Below are positions 7,979 through 19,535 of a stretch of 64,000 nt of DNA, piece after piece (the first letter of the stretch is position 1; every line of letters starts with the position of its first letter). The DNA is from Mitsuaria sp. 7 (GTDB lineage: Bacteria; Pseudomonadota; Gammaproteobacteria; Burkholderiales; Burkholderiaceae_C), in NCBI RefSeq assembly GCF_001653795.1, contig NZ_CP011514.1, forward strand, positions 5,080,727-5,144,726, read 5' to 3'. Below the pieces are notes generated by a model. The model saw only the letters and a list, made by a program, of their open reading frames with translations. It was not told the DNA's origin and searched no databases. A program made the position numbers and the translations under genes.

Positions 7979-8491
7979 TCAGGTGGTCTTGTTCAGAAGG
8001 GCCAGCACCGCGCAGAACCAGAACGGAATGGCAAGGAAAGCTGCCGCCATTGACCACTTGACGCACCACATCTTGTCGGCGGCAATTTCGGCGTTCCGAT
8101 GAATCTGGGCAGACCAGTCCGCCAACAGGTCATCGTCCGCAACGTCGCGGAACTGCACGACGTAGTCCGCCAGGGGTTGCTTGCTCACCTTGAGGAAAAA
8201 CAACAGGGACGTGGGTGGCCCCTTCTTGCGCGGAAACAGTGCCCATGCCGCGAGCACCAGGCTCGCGACAAGCGGCGCCATGGCCGCCACGGTGGCGCGG
8301 ATCGCCCACTTGTTGTCCGGCGAGGCCCAGATGCTCCACCGCTCTGCGCCAACCAAAGCGCAGATCGCTGCCAGCATGGCCAAGTCCAGCGTCACGACAA
8401 CCGCGACCTTGGCATCCGCCGCAGCAATCCAGGCGAGCTGGCGCTCGAAAACCCACTGCGCCGTCTGCAGGCGCTCGTTGTTGGAGCTCAT
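7979..8491 (-). CDS. pycTM: PycTM-like transmembrane effector
   Basis: 170 residues with three clear hydrophobic segments at about 27-48, 62-86 and 147-166. The N-terminal signature (ERQLAWIAAADAKVAVVVT) and the helical linker between the last two membrane segments (DYVVQFRDVADDDLLADW) fit the Pycsar TM effector family (DUF5706-like). In that family, binding of a cyclic pyrimidine nucleotide leads to membrane damage and cell death. The start at 8491 was chosen because GGAGAG lies just upstream; an in-frame ATG 30 nt earlier lacks this. It is the first gene of its operon and has a 17-bp palindrome in its promoter region. Confidence 0.82.
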   Translation of the reverse strand: MSSNNERLQTAQWVFERQLAWIAAADAKVAVVVTLDLAMLAAICALVGAERWSIWASPDNKWAIRATVAAMAPLVASLVLAAWALFPRKKGPPTSLLFFLKVSKQPLADYVVQFRDVADDDLLADWSAQIHRNAEIAADKMWCVKWSMAAAFLAIPFWFCAVLALLNKTT

Positions 8492-8533
8492 GGCCTCTCC
8501 ATCTGCTGTTTGGTCCTTCACACATCGTCCGGT

Positions 8534-8550
8534 CGACTGCAGAACAGTCG
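8534..8550. promoter_or_regulatory. 17-bp palindrome upstream of pycTM, candidate operator
   Basis: CGACTG and CAGTCG form a perfect inverted repeat around the 5-nt centre CAGAA (+ strand). It ends 42 nt before the pycTM start codon, a typical position for a repressor site or the core promoter. The spacing does not match the enterobacterial LexA consensus. No regulator in the window is obviously its partner. Confidence 0.4.
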
Positions 8551-8606
8551 CACCTGCTGTGAACTCAAGTTGGACTGCGAGCGTACAGCGTTGCCGAGTC
8601 CTATCG

Positions 8607-8705
8607 TCAGGACAGGTCCAGCGCCGTCGCCAGCTGCGCGTAGCTGATGCCGGACTGCTTCAGCTCGGCCTTGATGAGATCGATGAGGGATTGCGTGCTC
8701 GCCAT
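8607..8705 (-). pseudogene. 5' remnant of an XRE-type regulator gene at the island edge
   Basis: Thirty-two codons read MASTQSLIDLIK...SGISYAQLATALDLS and then hit TGA. The peptide matches the N terminus of small XRE/Cro-type helix-turn-helix proteins, and it stops in the middle of the DNA-binding motif, right after where an LDLSES-type turn would continue. Nothing downstream in any frame continues the motif. The simplest reading is that the defence island replaced or interrupted the rest of this gene, so 8605-8610 is probably the right boundary of the island. Confidence 0.6.
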
Positions 8706-8863
8706 GGGGGCGGACGTTAGCGCAAGTCGGTAGCCGCAACCCATGGCGGGTAGCGGGATTCGAGACCGCCCGGCTCGCGCCGCGATACCGCCGCAAGCGA
8801 AGCGCGTCAGATCAAGCGCGCGTCCCGACCATCGCGTCCGTTCCAACTTCCACGGGCGCCGTC

Positions 8864-10111
8864 ATGCTCAGCCGACGTCATCTCCTGTGCTGCGGCGCCG
8901 CCGCAGCGGCGGGCCTCTTCAGCGCGCTCGCGGCCGATGCCGCCGGTCCGTTGCGCAATCCCTGCGGCCATGCGTCGCTGCCCATCCCGGGTGTCGATCC
9001 GGAGTGGCTCAAACGCATCTGGGACGGCATCGACCCCGCCCAGCTCTGGGACGTCCACGCCCATTTGATCGGCACCGGCGACTCGGGCTCGGGCTGTTGG
9101 ATCGCGCCCTCGCTGTCACAGTGGTGGCATCCGGTCGAGTTCGCCCGCAAACACGCGATCCTCAACGGCGCCTGCGTCGATCCGCGCTCGGTCGCGGCGG
9201 GGGATGTCGACCGGGCCTACGTCCGCCGGCTCACTGCGCTGGCGGATGAGTTCCCGGTCGGTGCGCGCTGGCTGCTCTTCGCGTTCGACGAGGCCGTCGA
9301 CGCGTCCGGCCACCGACGTCCCGACTGGACGACCTTCCATGTCCCCGATGCCTATGCCCGCGCCATCGCCGCCGAACGTCCCGACCGCTTCGGCTGGGTC
9401 GCCAGCATCCATCCGAACCGCGACGACGCGCTGGAACGTCTGGACCGCGCGATCGCCGGCGGCACGCTGGCGATGAAGTGGCTGCCCAGCAGCATGGCCA
9501 TCGACCTGCGCGACGCCCGTCTACGGCCGTTCTACGACCGCCTCGCCGCCGCCCGGATCCCGCTCATCGTCCACTGCGGGGAGGAGCACGCCGTCCCGGG
9601 CGCGGACCGCCAGGATCTCGGCAATCCGCTGCTGCTGCGGGAGCCGCTGCGCCACGGCGTGCGCGTGATCGCGGCGCACTGCGCCTCGCTGGGTCACGCG
9701 ATGGACCTGGACCTGCCGCGTCCCCGCTCCGTTCCCGCCTTCGAGCTCTTCGCGCGCCTGATGGACGAGCCCGCCTGGAACGGTCTGCTGCTGGGCGACG
9801 TCTCCGCGATGTTCCAGTTCAACCGCCGGCCCGAGGTCTGGCGCACCGTGCTGCGACGCAAGGACTGGCACGACCGTCTTCTGCATGGTTCCGACTACCC
9901 GCTGCCGGGGGTGCTGCCGCTGGTCCAGCTGCCCCAGCTCGTCCGGGCCGGGGTGCTGGACGAGGCCCACGTCGCTCCTTTGGGGGCATTGCGCAACCAC
10001 CATCCCCTGATGTTTGATCTCGCCCTCAAGCGGTTCGCCCGGTGGCAGGGAGACGCATTGAGCGCTCCGGTCTTCGCGACCGCCCGGCACTTCCCTGTGC
10101 CGGCGGCATGA
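8864..10111 (+). CDS. Tat-exported amidohydrolase-family metal-dependent hydrolase
   Basis: 415 residues. The N terminus (LSRRHLLCCGAAAAAGLFSA) is a twin-arginine-like signal peptide. The mature part has amidohydrolase barrel motifs: WDVHAHL near residue 65 for the first metal pair, LIVHCGEEHA, a further AAHCASLGH, and LHGSDYPLPG near the end for the last catalytic aspartate. The family hydrolyses or decarboxylates small cyclic or carboxylic substrates; the substrate here is unknown. It stands alone beside the island edge. No strong ribosome binding site is seen before the chosen ATG, and the Tat-like signal supports this start. Confidence 0.8.
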   Translation: MLSRRHLLCCGAAAAAGLFSALAADAAGPLRNPCGHASLPIPGVDPEWLKRIWDGIDPAQLWDVHAHLIGTGDSGSGCWIAPSLSQWWHPVEFARKHAILNGACVDPRSVAAGDVDRAYVRRLTALADEFPVGARWLLFAFDEAVDASGHRRPDWTTFHVPDAYARAIAAERPDRFGWVASIHPNRDDALERLDRAIAGGTLAMKWLPSSMAIDLRDARLRPFYDRLAAARIPLIVHCGEEHAVPGADRQDLGNPLLLREPLRHGVRVIAAHCASLGHAMDLDLPRPRSVPAFELFARLMDEPAWNGLLLGDVSAMFQFNRRPEVWRTVLRRKDWHDRLLHGSDYPLPGVLPLVQLPQLVRAGVLDEAHVAPLGALRNHHPLMFDLALKRFARWQGDALSAPVFATARHFPVPAA

Positions 10112-10348
10112 AGTCCTCCCACTGAACCCCGGGGTCACCCCGGGGGCGAGACCCGACCCGCCCGGATCGAGCGGTAGCACCGATCGATACCGGGACAGGC
10201 GGCGGGTGATACTCGCCGCAAATCAGCAAGGGGAACCGGGCGCCCGCGACGACAGTTGCGCCATCGCCACCGGGAACCACCCGACGGGGCGACGACCCCG
10301 GCAACCACAACCGGCCTGAACGGCCGGCTCACAGGAGGAAACCCAGAC

Positions 10349-10822
10349 ATGACCACCCCGCACATCCGCATCCAGCGCGACACACAAGCCTGGCGCTACC
10401 AGGTGTGGATCTCTTTCGGCATCAGCGTCGCGCTCTGCGCGATCGGGCTGGCCTGGCTCCCCGGCGCGGACCTGGATCGCGCCTTCATGGTCATGGGCTA
10501 CGTGTTCTGCCTGTCCGCCGCCTTCGCGCTGTCCAAGTACATCCGCGACAACCAGGGCGCCCGTACCGACACCCCGATGTGGGGCCTGGTCGTCTGGAGC
10601 GGCTTCGCCCTGGCGATGGCGCTCACCGGCTGGGGCCTGTGGCGCATGGAGGTCCAGCCCGTCTGGAAGGCCTACCTGCTGGTCTGCTGGTTCTACCTGA
10701 TCTCCAACGTCTTCACGCTCGCCAAGATGCTGCGCGACGCCCACGAGGCCGAGCTGGCCGAAGCGCGCCTGCAAGGCCGCCGCGACGCCCAGCGCGAGGC
10801 CGTGCCGGCCGCCGCTCAATGA
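10349..10822 (+). CDS. YiaAB two-helix domain membrane protein
   Basis: 157 residues with four hydrophobic helices, at about 15-35, 45-62, 78-98 and 108-125, arranged as two helix pairs. This fits YiaA/YiaB inner membrane proteins (VMGYVFCLSAAFALSKYIRD, and a second similar pair with VCWFYLISN). The C-terminal about 30 residues are charged (AHEAELAEARLQGRRDAQRE) and cytoplasmic in the likely topology. AGGAGGA 9 nt before the ATG sets the start. Function in the family is not well defined. The 237-nt upstream gap contains only GC-rich short palindromes (CCCCGGGG twice, at 10127 and 10138). Confidence 0.75.
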   Translation: MTTPHIRIQRDTQAWRYQVWISFGISVALCAIGLAWLPGADLDRAFMVMGYVFCLSAAFALSKYIRDNQGARTDTPMWGLVVWSGFALAMALTGWGLWRMEVQPVWKAYLLVCWFYLISNVFTLAKMLRDAHEAELAEARLQGRRDAQREAVPAAAQ

Positions 10823-10869
10823 TCACCGCCGCGATCCTCGCGCCGACCGCCCCCACAAGGAGTTTCCTC

Positions 10870-11310
10870 ATGCGTCCCCGTTCGTCCCTCATCGCCCTCC
10901 TGACCGCCGCCGCCCTCGCCTTCGGTGCGACCGGCGCGGCCCGCGCCAACGGCCCCAGCGACGCCAGCGCCGCACTGTCGGCCGTCCCGGTCGCCATCTC
11001 GGTCGTCGCGCCTTCCGCGGTGCTGGCCGGTGGCGCGGCCTTCGTCGTCGTCGCGGTCGAGAGCACCGCCCGCGGCACCGTCTGGGTGCTGCAGCGCGCC
11101 TCCGACGGCGTGCGCATCAGCGTCGAGTTCTCCGGCAAGGTCGTCTCCAGCGCCGCGAACTCCATCGGCACCGCCGTCGTCATCACGGCGATCAGCACGG
11201 GCTATGTGATCTCCGCCGCGGCCGAGGCCATCGCCTTCATCCCGAACGAGATCGGCGCCTCGCTGCTGCACAACGAGCGCGTCACCGACAAGGACCGCGT
11301 CACGCGATGA
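10870..11310 (+). CDS. Small secreted hypothetical protein
   Basis: 146 residues. A signal peptide with cleavage near GAARA-NG (residues 24-27) is followed by a Val/Ala/Ser-rich chain with a glycine-rich hydrophobic stretch (VVAPSAVLAGGAAFVVVAVES) and ends in a charged tail (NERVTDKDRVTR). No family recognised. It overlaps the DUF2145 gene by 4 nt (ATGA), and the pair is probably an operon for exported proteins. The upstream sequence ACAAGGAGTTTCCTC provides a good ribosome binding site. Confidence 0.7.
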   Translation: MRPRSSLIALLTAAALAFGATGAARANGPSDASAALSAVPVAISVVAPSAVLAGGAAFVVVAVESTARGTVWVLQRASDGVRISVEFSGKVVSSAANSIGTAVVITAISTGYVISAAAEAIAFIPNEIGASLLHNERVTDKDRVTR

Positions 11311-12137
11311 GCGGCGGTCACGCCATGAAGACGATGCTGGCGGCGGCCGTGCTGGCCGCCGCGCTGGCAGCGGGTCCGGCGCAGGCCGGCCGCCCGTGCG
11401 AGAACGCCAAGCCCACGATCGACCAGATCCGTCGCGGCATGGACCTCGCGCAGGCGACCGCCGCGGCGCTGGACCGCAGCGGCGCCGACGTCGTTCTGCT
11501 GGCGCGCGCGGGCCAGGACCTGAGCGAGTACGGGCTGCGCTGGTCGCACGTGGGCTTCGTCTATCGCGACACGATGGGCAGCGGCGCCGAGGCCAGGCCG
11601 GTCTGGCGCGTGATGCACAAGCTCAACCAGTGCGGCACCGCGCTGGCCGACCTGTACCGCCAGGGACTGGGCGAATTCTTCATGGACAGCCCGGTCCGCT
11701 ACGAGGCGGCGTTCTCGGTCCTCAAGCCCGAACTGCAGCAGGCGCTGCTGCCGGTGCTGAAAGAGAACGCCCGCTCGGCGGCCTTGCACACGCCGGACTA
11801 CAACATGGTCGCCTACCCCTGGTCGCGCCAGTACCAGCAGAGCAACCAGTGGGCGCTGGAGACGCTGGCGTCCGCCGCCGCGCCGCGCGAGGTGCTCAAC
11901 CGGGCGCAGGCGCAGGACTGGCTCAAGCGCCAGGGCTACGAGCCGTCCGACCTGCGCCTGTCGGCCGCCAAGCGCCTGGGCGCGCGCATCGGCATGGCCA
12001 ACGTCGCCTTCGACGACCATCCGTCGGCCAGGCGCTTCGCCGGTCACATCGAGACCACCACGGCCGACACCGTCTTCAGCTGGCTGACCCGCAGCGGTTA
12101 CGGCCAGGCGCCGCAGACCGTCAAGGCGGCGCCCTGA
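11307..12137 (+). CDS. DUF2145 family exported protein
   Basis: 276 residues. A signal peptide (MKTMLAAAVLAAALAAGPAQA) begins at an internal Met at 11325, which may be the true start; the ATGA overlap with the preceding stop favours 11307. The body has the DUF2145 layout: VVLLARAGQDLSEYGLRWSH, then HVGFVYRD, HKLNQCG, and DSPVRYEAAFSVL. These conserved Asp/His/Cys positions suggest an enzyme, but the family has no assigned reaction that I can state with confidence. The Cys in NQCGT and the His in WSHVGF resemble a Cys-His pair of papain-like/NlpC folds; this is only a suggestion. Confidence 0.8.
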   Translation: MSGGHAMKTMLAAAVLAAALAAGPAQAGRPCENAKPTIDQIRRGMDLAQATAAALDRSGADVVLLARAGQDLSEYGLRWSHVGFVYRDTMGSGAEARPVWRVMHKLNQCGTALADLYRQGLGEFFMDSPVRYEAAFSVLKPELQQALLPVLKENARSAALHTPDYNMVAYPWSRQYQQSNQWALETLASAAAPREVLNRAQAQDWLKRQGYEPSDLRLSAAKRLGARIGMANVAFDDHPSARRFAGHIETTTADTVFSWLTRSGYGQAPQTVKAAP

Positions 12138-12194
12138 CGCCCGCTCACGGGTATTGACCGACACTCTCCTCCGACTTCCACAGCGAGCCCTCCC

Positions 12195-14120
12195 ATGAGC
12201 GACTCTTCCCACACCAGCCAGTTCGCGTTGCTGAGCCAGCGCCGGTTCGCGCCCTTCTTCTGGACGCAGTTCCTCGGCGCGGGCAACGACAACCTGTTCA
12301 AGTTCGCCTTCACGGTGCTGGTGACCTACCAGCTCAACGTGAGCTGGCTGCCGCCGACGCAGGCGGGCCTGGCGATCGGCGCCTTGTTCATCCTGCCGTT
12401 CGTGCTGTTCTCGGCCACAAGCGGCCAGCTCGCCGACAAGTACGACAAGGCGCGGCTGATGCGCTTCGTGAAGTCGCTCGAGATCGTCATCATGGCGCTG
12501 GCCGCCTACGGCTTCTACGCGGTCAACGTGCCGGTGCTGCTGGGCTGCGTGTTCCTGATGGGGCTGCACTCGACGCTGTTCGGGCCGGTGAAGTACGCCT
12601 ACCTGCCGCAGCACCTCAGCGATCACGAGATCACCGGCGGCAACGGCATGGTGGAGATGGGCACCTTCGTCTCCATCCTGCTGGGCAACCTGGCGGGCGG
12701 CCTGCTGGTCGCGACGCCGATCGTCGGGCCGCAGCACGTGGCGATCGCCTGCGTGGTGGTGGCGCTGCTGGGTCGCGCGACGGCGCAGGCGATTCCCGCC
12801 AGCCCCTCGACCGATCCCGACCTCGTCATCAACTGGAACCCGGTCACCGAGACCTGGCGCAACCTGAAGCTGGCGCACGGCCAGCTCGCGGTGTTCCGCT
12901 CGCTGCTGGGCATCTCGTGGATGTGGTTCTTCGGCGCGGTGTTCCTGGCCAACTTCCCGTCGTTTGCGAAGGAAGTGCTGCACGGCAACGAGCAGGTCGC
13001 CTCGCTGCTGCTGATGGTGTTCTCGATCGGCATCGGCATCGGCTCCCTGATGTGCGAGATGCTGTCGCGCCGGCAGGTCGAGATCGGCCTCGTGCCGCTG
13101 GGCGCCATCGGCATGAGCGTCTTCGCGATCGACCTGTACTTCGCCTCGCGCGGGCTGCCGCCGTCGTCGCCGCTGAGCGTGGGGGCCTTCCTCGCCAATC
13201 ATGCGCACTGGCGCGTGCTGGCCGACCTGGGTCTGCTCGCGCTCTTCGCCGGCCTGTACAGCGTGCCGATGTACGCGCTGATCCAGATGCGCGCGCAGCC
13301 TTCGCACCGCGCGCGGATCATCGCGGCCAACAACATCCTCAACGCGCTGTTCATGATCGCCAGCTCCATCCTGGCCGGCGCGCTGCTGGGCGCGGGCCTG
13401 ACGATCCCGCAACTGTTCCTGGTGGTAGGCATCGCCAACGCGGTGGTGGCGTTCTACATCTTCCTGGTGGTGCCGGAGTACCTGCTGCGCTTCTTCGCCT
13501 TCGTGCTGTCGCGCCTCATCTACCGTTTCCGCGTCACCGGCGATCAGCACATCCCGACGCAGGGCGCCGCGGTGCTGGTGTGCAACCACGTGAGCTTCGT
13601 CGACGCGGTGCTGCTGATGGCGGCGAGCCCGCGGCCGATCCGCTTCCTGATGGACCACCGCATCTTCCGGGTGCCGGTGCTGGGCTGGATGTTCAAGCTG
13701 GCCAAGGCCATCCCGATCGCGCCGCAGAAGGAAGACGCGGCGACCTATGACGCCGCCTTCGCCGCCGCGCAGGCGGTGCTGGACGACGGCGAGCTGGTGG
13801 GGATCTTCCCGGAAGGCGGCCTGACGCGCGATGGTTCGCTGCAGGCTTTCAAGGGCGGCGTGATGAAGCTGCTGGAAGGCCGTCCGGACATCCCGGTGGT
13901 GCCGATGGCGCTGCGGAACCTGTGGGGCTCGTTCTTCTCGCGCGTCGAGCAGGGGCAGGCGATGGTGCGGCCGTTCCGGCGCGGCTTCCTCAGTCGCGTG
14001 GGGCTCGCGGCGTCGGCGCCGATCGCGGCGAAGGACGTGACGCCGGAGCTGCTGCGGGAGCGGGTGGCGGCGTTGCTGGCCTCGCAGGACCACGTGACGG
14101 CTCAGCCGGTGAAGGCGTGA
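12195..14120 (+). CDS. LplT-PlsC fusion: lysophospholipid transporter/acyltransferase
   Basis: 641 residues. Residues about 15-425 form a 12-helix major facilitator domain resembling LplT (FLGAGNDNLFKFAFTVL, GQLADKYDKARLMR, STLFGPVKYAYLPQHL). Residues about 440-635 form a PlsC-type glycerophospholipid acyltransferase with H465-VSFV-D470 and GIFPEGGLTRDG. LplT flips lysophospholipids inward and Aas/PlsC re-acylates them, so the fusion couples both steps at the inner membrane. In E. coli these are separate proteins with an additional acyl-ACP synthetase domain; no such domain is present here. CAGCGAGCC upstream is a weak ribosome binding site. Confidence 0.88.
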   Translation: MSDSSHTSQFALLSQRRFAPFFWTQFLGAGNDNLFKFAFTVLVTYQLNVSWLPPTQAGLAIGALFILPFVLFSATSGQLADKYDKARLMRFVKSLEIVIMALAAYGFYAVNVPVLLGCVFLMGLHSTLFGPVKYAYLPQHLSDHEITGGNGMVEMGTFVSILLGNLAGGLLVATPIVGPQHVAIACVVVALLGRATAQAIPASPSTDPDLVINWNPVTETWRNLKLAHGQLAVFRSLLGISWMWFFGAVFLANFPSFAKEVLHGNEQVASLLLMVFSIGIGIGSLMCEMLSRRQVEIGLVPLGAIGMSVFAIDLYFASRGLPPSSPLSVGAFLANHAHWRVLADLGLLALFAGLYSVPMYALIQMRAQPSHRARIIAANNILNALFMIASSILAGALLGAGLTIPQLFLVVGIANAVVAFYIFLVVPEYLLRFFAFVLSRLIYRFRVTGDQHIPTQGAAVLVCNHVSFVDAVLLMAASPRPIRFLMDHRIFRVPVLGWMFKLAKAIPIAPQKEDAATYDAAFAAAQAVLDDGELVGIFPEGGLTRDGSLQAFKGGVMKLLEGRPDIPVVPMALRNLWGSFFSRVEQGQAMVRPFRRGFLSRVGLAASAPIAAKDVTPELLRERVAALLASQDHVTAQPVKA

Positions 14121-14194
14121 GTTGACGTACAGTCGACCATGACGCGTCGGTTAGACAACCCGAAAGGGCGCGACCCGGTGTAAAGAGTGTGAAG

Positions 14195-14210
14195 GCCTCC
14201 GAAAGGAGGC
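14195..14210 (+). terminator. Hairpin terminator after the LplT-PlsC gene
   Basis: GCCTCC-GAAA-GGAGGC followed by TTTCTGCTTTT. It lies 75 nt past the stop of the + strand gene and has its T-rich tract on that strand. Confidence 0.65.
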
Positions 14211-14248
14211 TTTCTGCTTTTCAGACTCGCAAAGCGCTTGAGATGAAG

Positions 14249-14713
14249 TCAACGACAGCTTGCCGACGCCATCTGAAAGGCGCCGTTCTTCGAGCGCTTG
14301 TAGACCACTTCGCAGCTGGAGTAGCCATCGAGCGGACGCACCAGCTCGACCCGAGTTCGGAAGTAGCTGCAGACGGCGATGCGCCCTTCCGAGAAGCCCT
14401 CGAGGTTCCAGCGCAGCGTCTGGGTGGCACCGCCCTTCCCGTCCTTGCGCTCTTCCATCTTGTCGTAGATCTCGCCATCGGGCGACCCGGCGGGACCACC
14501 GTTCACGGCGAAGCCGGTGAGCTGGTGCTGCGTGCGATCGGAGCCGGCGGTCGTGGCTTCCCAGCCGACAGGAACGGAGGCGAGCGACTGGTCCGTCGAC
14601 GCAAGCTGCGCCGGGCAAGCGAATGGCTCCGGTGCGGCGGCGGACGCCGATCCAAAGCACGCAGACAGCATCGCGAGAACGACCCAGCGCGGGGGTGAGG
14701 AATCGATACGCAT
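14249..14713 (-). CDS. STY0301-like secreted protein
   Basis: 154 residues with a signal peptide (VVLAMLSACFGSASA) and four cysteines in the mature part (PFACPAQL, AVCSYF, SSCEVVYKR, ASCR), probably forming two disulphides in the periplasm. The layout of an N-terminal CP motif and a C-terminal C-x-V-x-Y / SCR pair resembles the STY0301 family of unknown function. The ATG at 14713 gives a full signal peptide; the longer upstream frame runs through the neighbouring gene region and is not used. It is followed by the hairpin at 14195. Confidence 0.6.
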   Translation of the reverse strand: MRIDSSPPRWVVLAMLSACFGSASAAAPEPFACPAQLASTDQSLASVPVGWEATTAGSDRTQHQLTGFAVNGGPAGSPDGEIYDKMEERKDGKGGATQTLRWNLEGFSEGRIAVCSYFRTRVELVRPLDGYSSCEVVYKRSKNGAFQMASASCR

Positions 14714-14781
14714 GGTGGGGAGAAAGTCTAGGCGGCCCGGTGCTCTGACGTCGCTGACCATGGTCACTCCCAGCAGACGAC

Positions 14782-15285
14782 TCACGCGCTCCGAGCGCCT
14801 CGCCGCATCAGCCGCTTGATCCGCAACTTGATCGCCCTTGCCGAGCGCCAGACGGCGCTCGCGCGGACCCAGATCAGCAGGCTTTCCTTCCACACGGTCC
14901 AGCGCCCGTAGAGCCGCGCGAACCAGGGCAGGCTCATCAGCGCGGGCTGTGTCAGCGCGAAGATCCGCGCCACCACCGCCGTGCCGACGACCTTCGCCAG
15001 CACGATGACGCAGAGCCCCAGGCCTGGCCGGCCGATGCCGATGAGCCAGAGCGCCAGCAGCTTGATCGGCAGCAGCAGCAGGCCCGGCAGAAAGAACACC
15101 ACCAGCGCCAGATAGGGCGGAAGCCGCCTCACGACGGCTTCCAGCTGGCGCAGCACCGGCAGGCGGCCGATGGCGGCCATCATGCGCTGCAGCGGTTCCC
15201 AGCCCCATTCCTCGAAGAGGATGACGATGGCCAGGACGACGCGGATCAACCAGCGGATGGGCGCGAAGAGCAACTTCAGCATCAC
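14782..15285 (-). CDS. Integral membrane protein of unknown function
   Basis: 167 residues with about three membrane helices: residues 8-28, 55-85 (FFLPGLLLLPIKLLALWLIG) and 90-112. The C terminus is strongly basic (KLRIKRLMRRGARSA), indicating a cytoplasmic end. No enzymatic motif is visible. It lies 37 nt downstream of tgt on the same strand. The gap has a GGCCC/GGGCC hairpin at about 15299-15314 but no T run, so read-through from tgt is likely. Confidence 0.65.
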   Translation of the reverse strand: MMLKLLFAPIRWLIRVVLAIVILFEEWGWEPLQRMMAAIGRLPVLRQLEAVVRRLPPYLALVVFFLPGLLLLPIKLLALWLIGIGRPGLGLCVIVLAKVVGTAVVARIFALTQPALMSLPWFARLYGRWTVWKESLLIWVRASAVWRSARAIKLRIKRLMRRGARSA

Positions 15286-15322
15286 GCCATCTTTGCACGG
15301 CCCAACTTAGGGCCTTCTGAAG

Positions 15323-17345
<2,023 letters not shown>

Positions 17346-17384
17346 ACCCGGCGGGCCGGACGAGCGGACGCGACAATCGCGCCC

Positions 17385-19407
<2,023 letters not shown>

Positions 19408-19446
19408 GCCGCGGACGCGGCGCGTCGACGCCGCGAAGTTCCCCGC

Positions 19447-19472
19447 AAAAGCCGCCCTCGCTGGCGGCTTTT
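19447..19472 (+). terminator. Rho-independent terminator after argG
   Basis: AAAAGCCGCC-CTCGCT-GGCGGCTTTT: a 10-bp stem including the A/T flanks, 40 nt past the argG stop. Confidence 0.9.
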
Positions 19473-19535
19473 CTCATGGGGTGTCGACGGCGCCTTCCGA
19501 CACTGATGAGCTCCCTGTTTTCATGAGGAGCTCTC

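Noticed and set aside
1..8610. Integrase, transposase or attachment-site repeats for the defence island
   Set aside because: None was found inside the window. The left end lies outside, so a flanking direct repeat could not be tested.
11202..14093. 963-codon open frame on the minus strand opposite the LplT-PlsC gene
   Set aside because: It is rich in His, Arg, Gln and Asp in the low-complexity way of antisense frames in GC-rich DNA. The + strand has clear MFS and PlsC motifs throughout.
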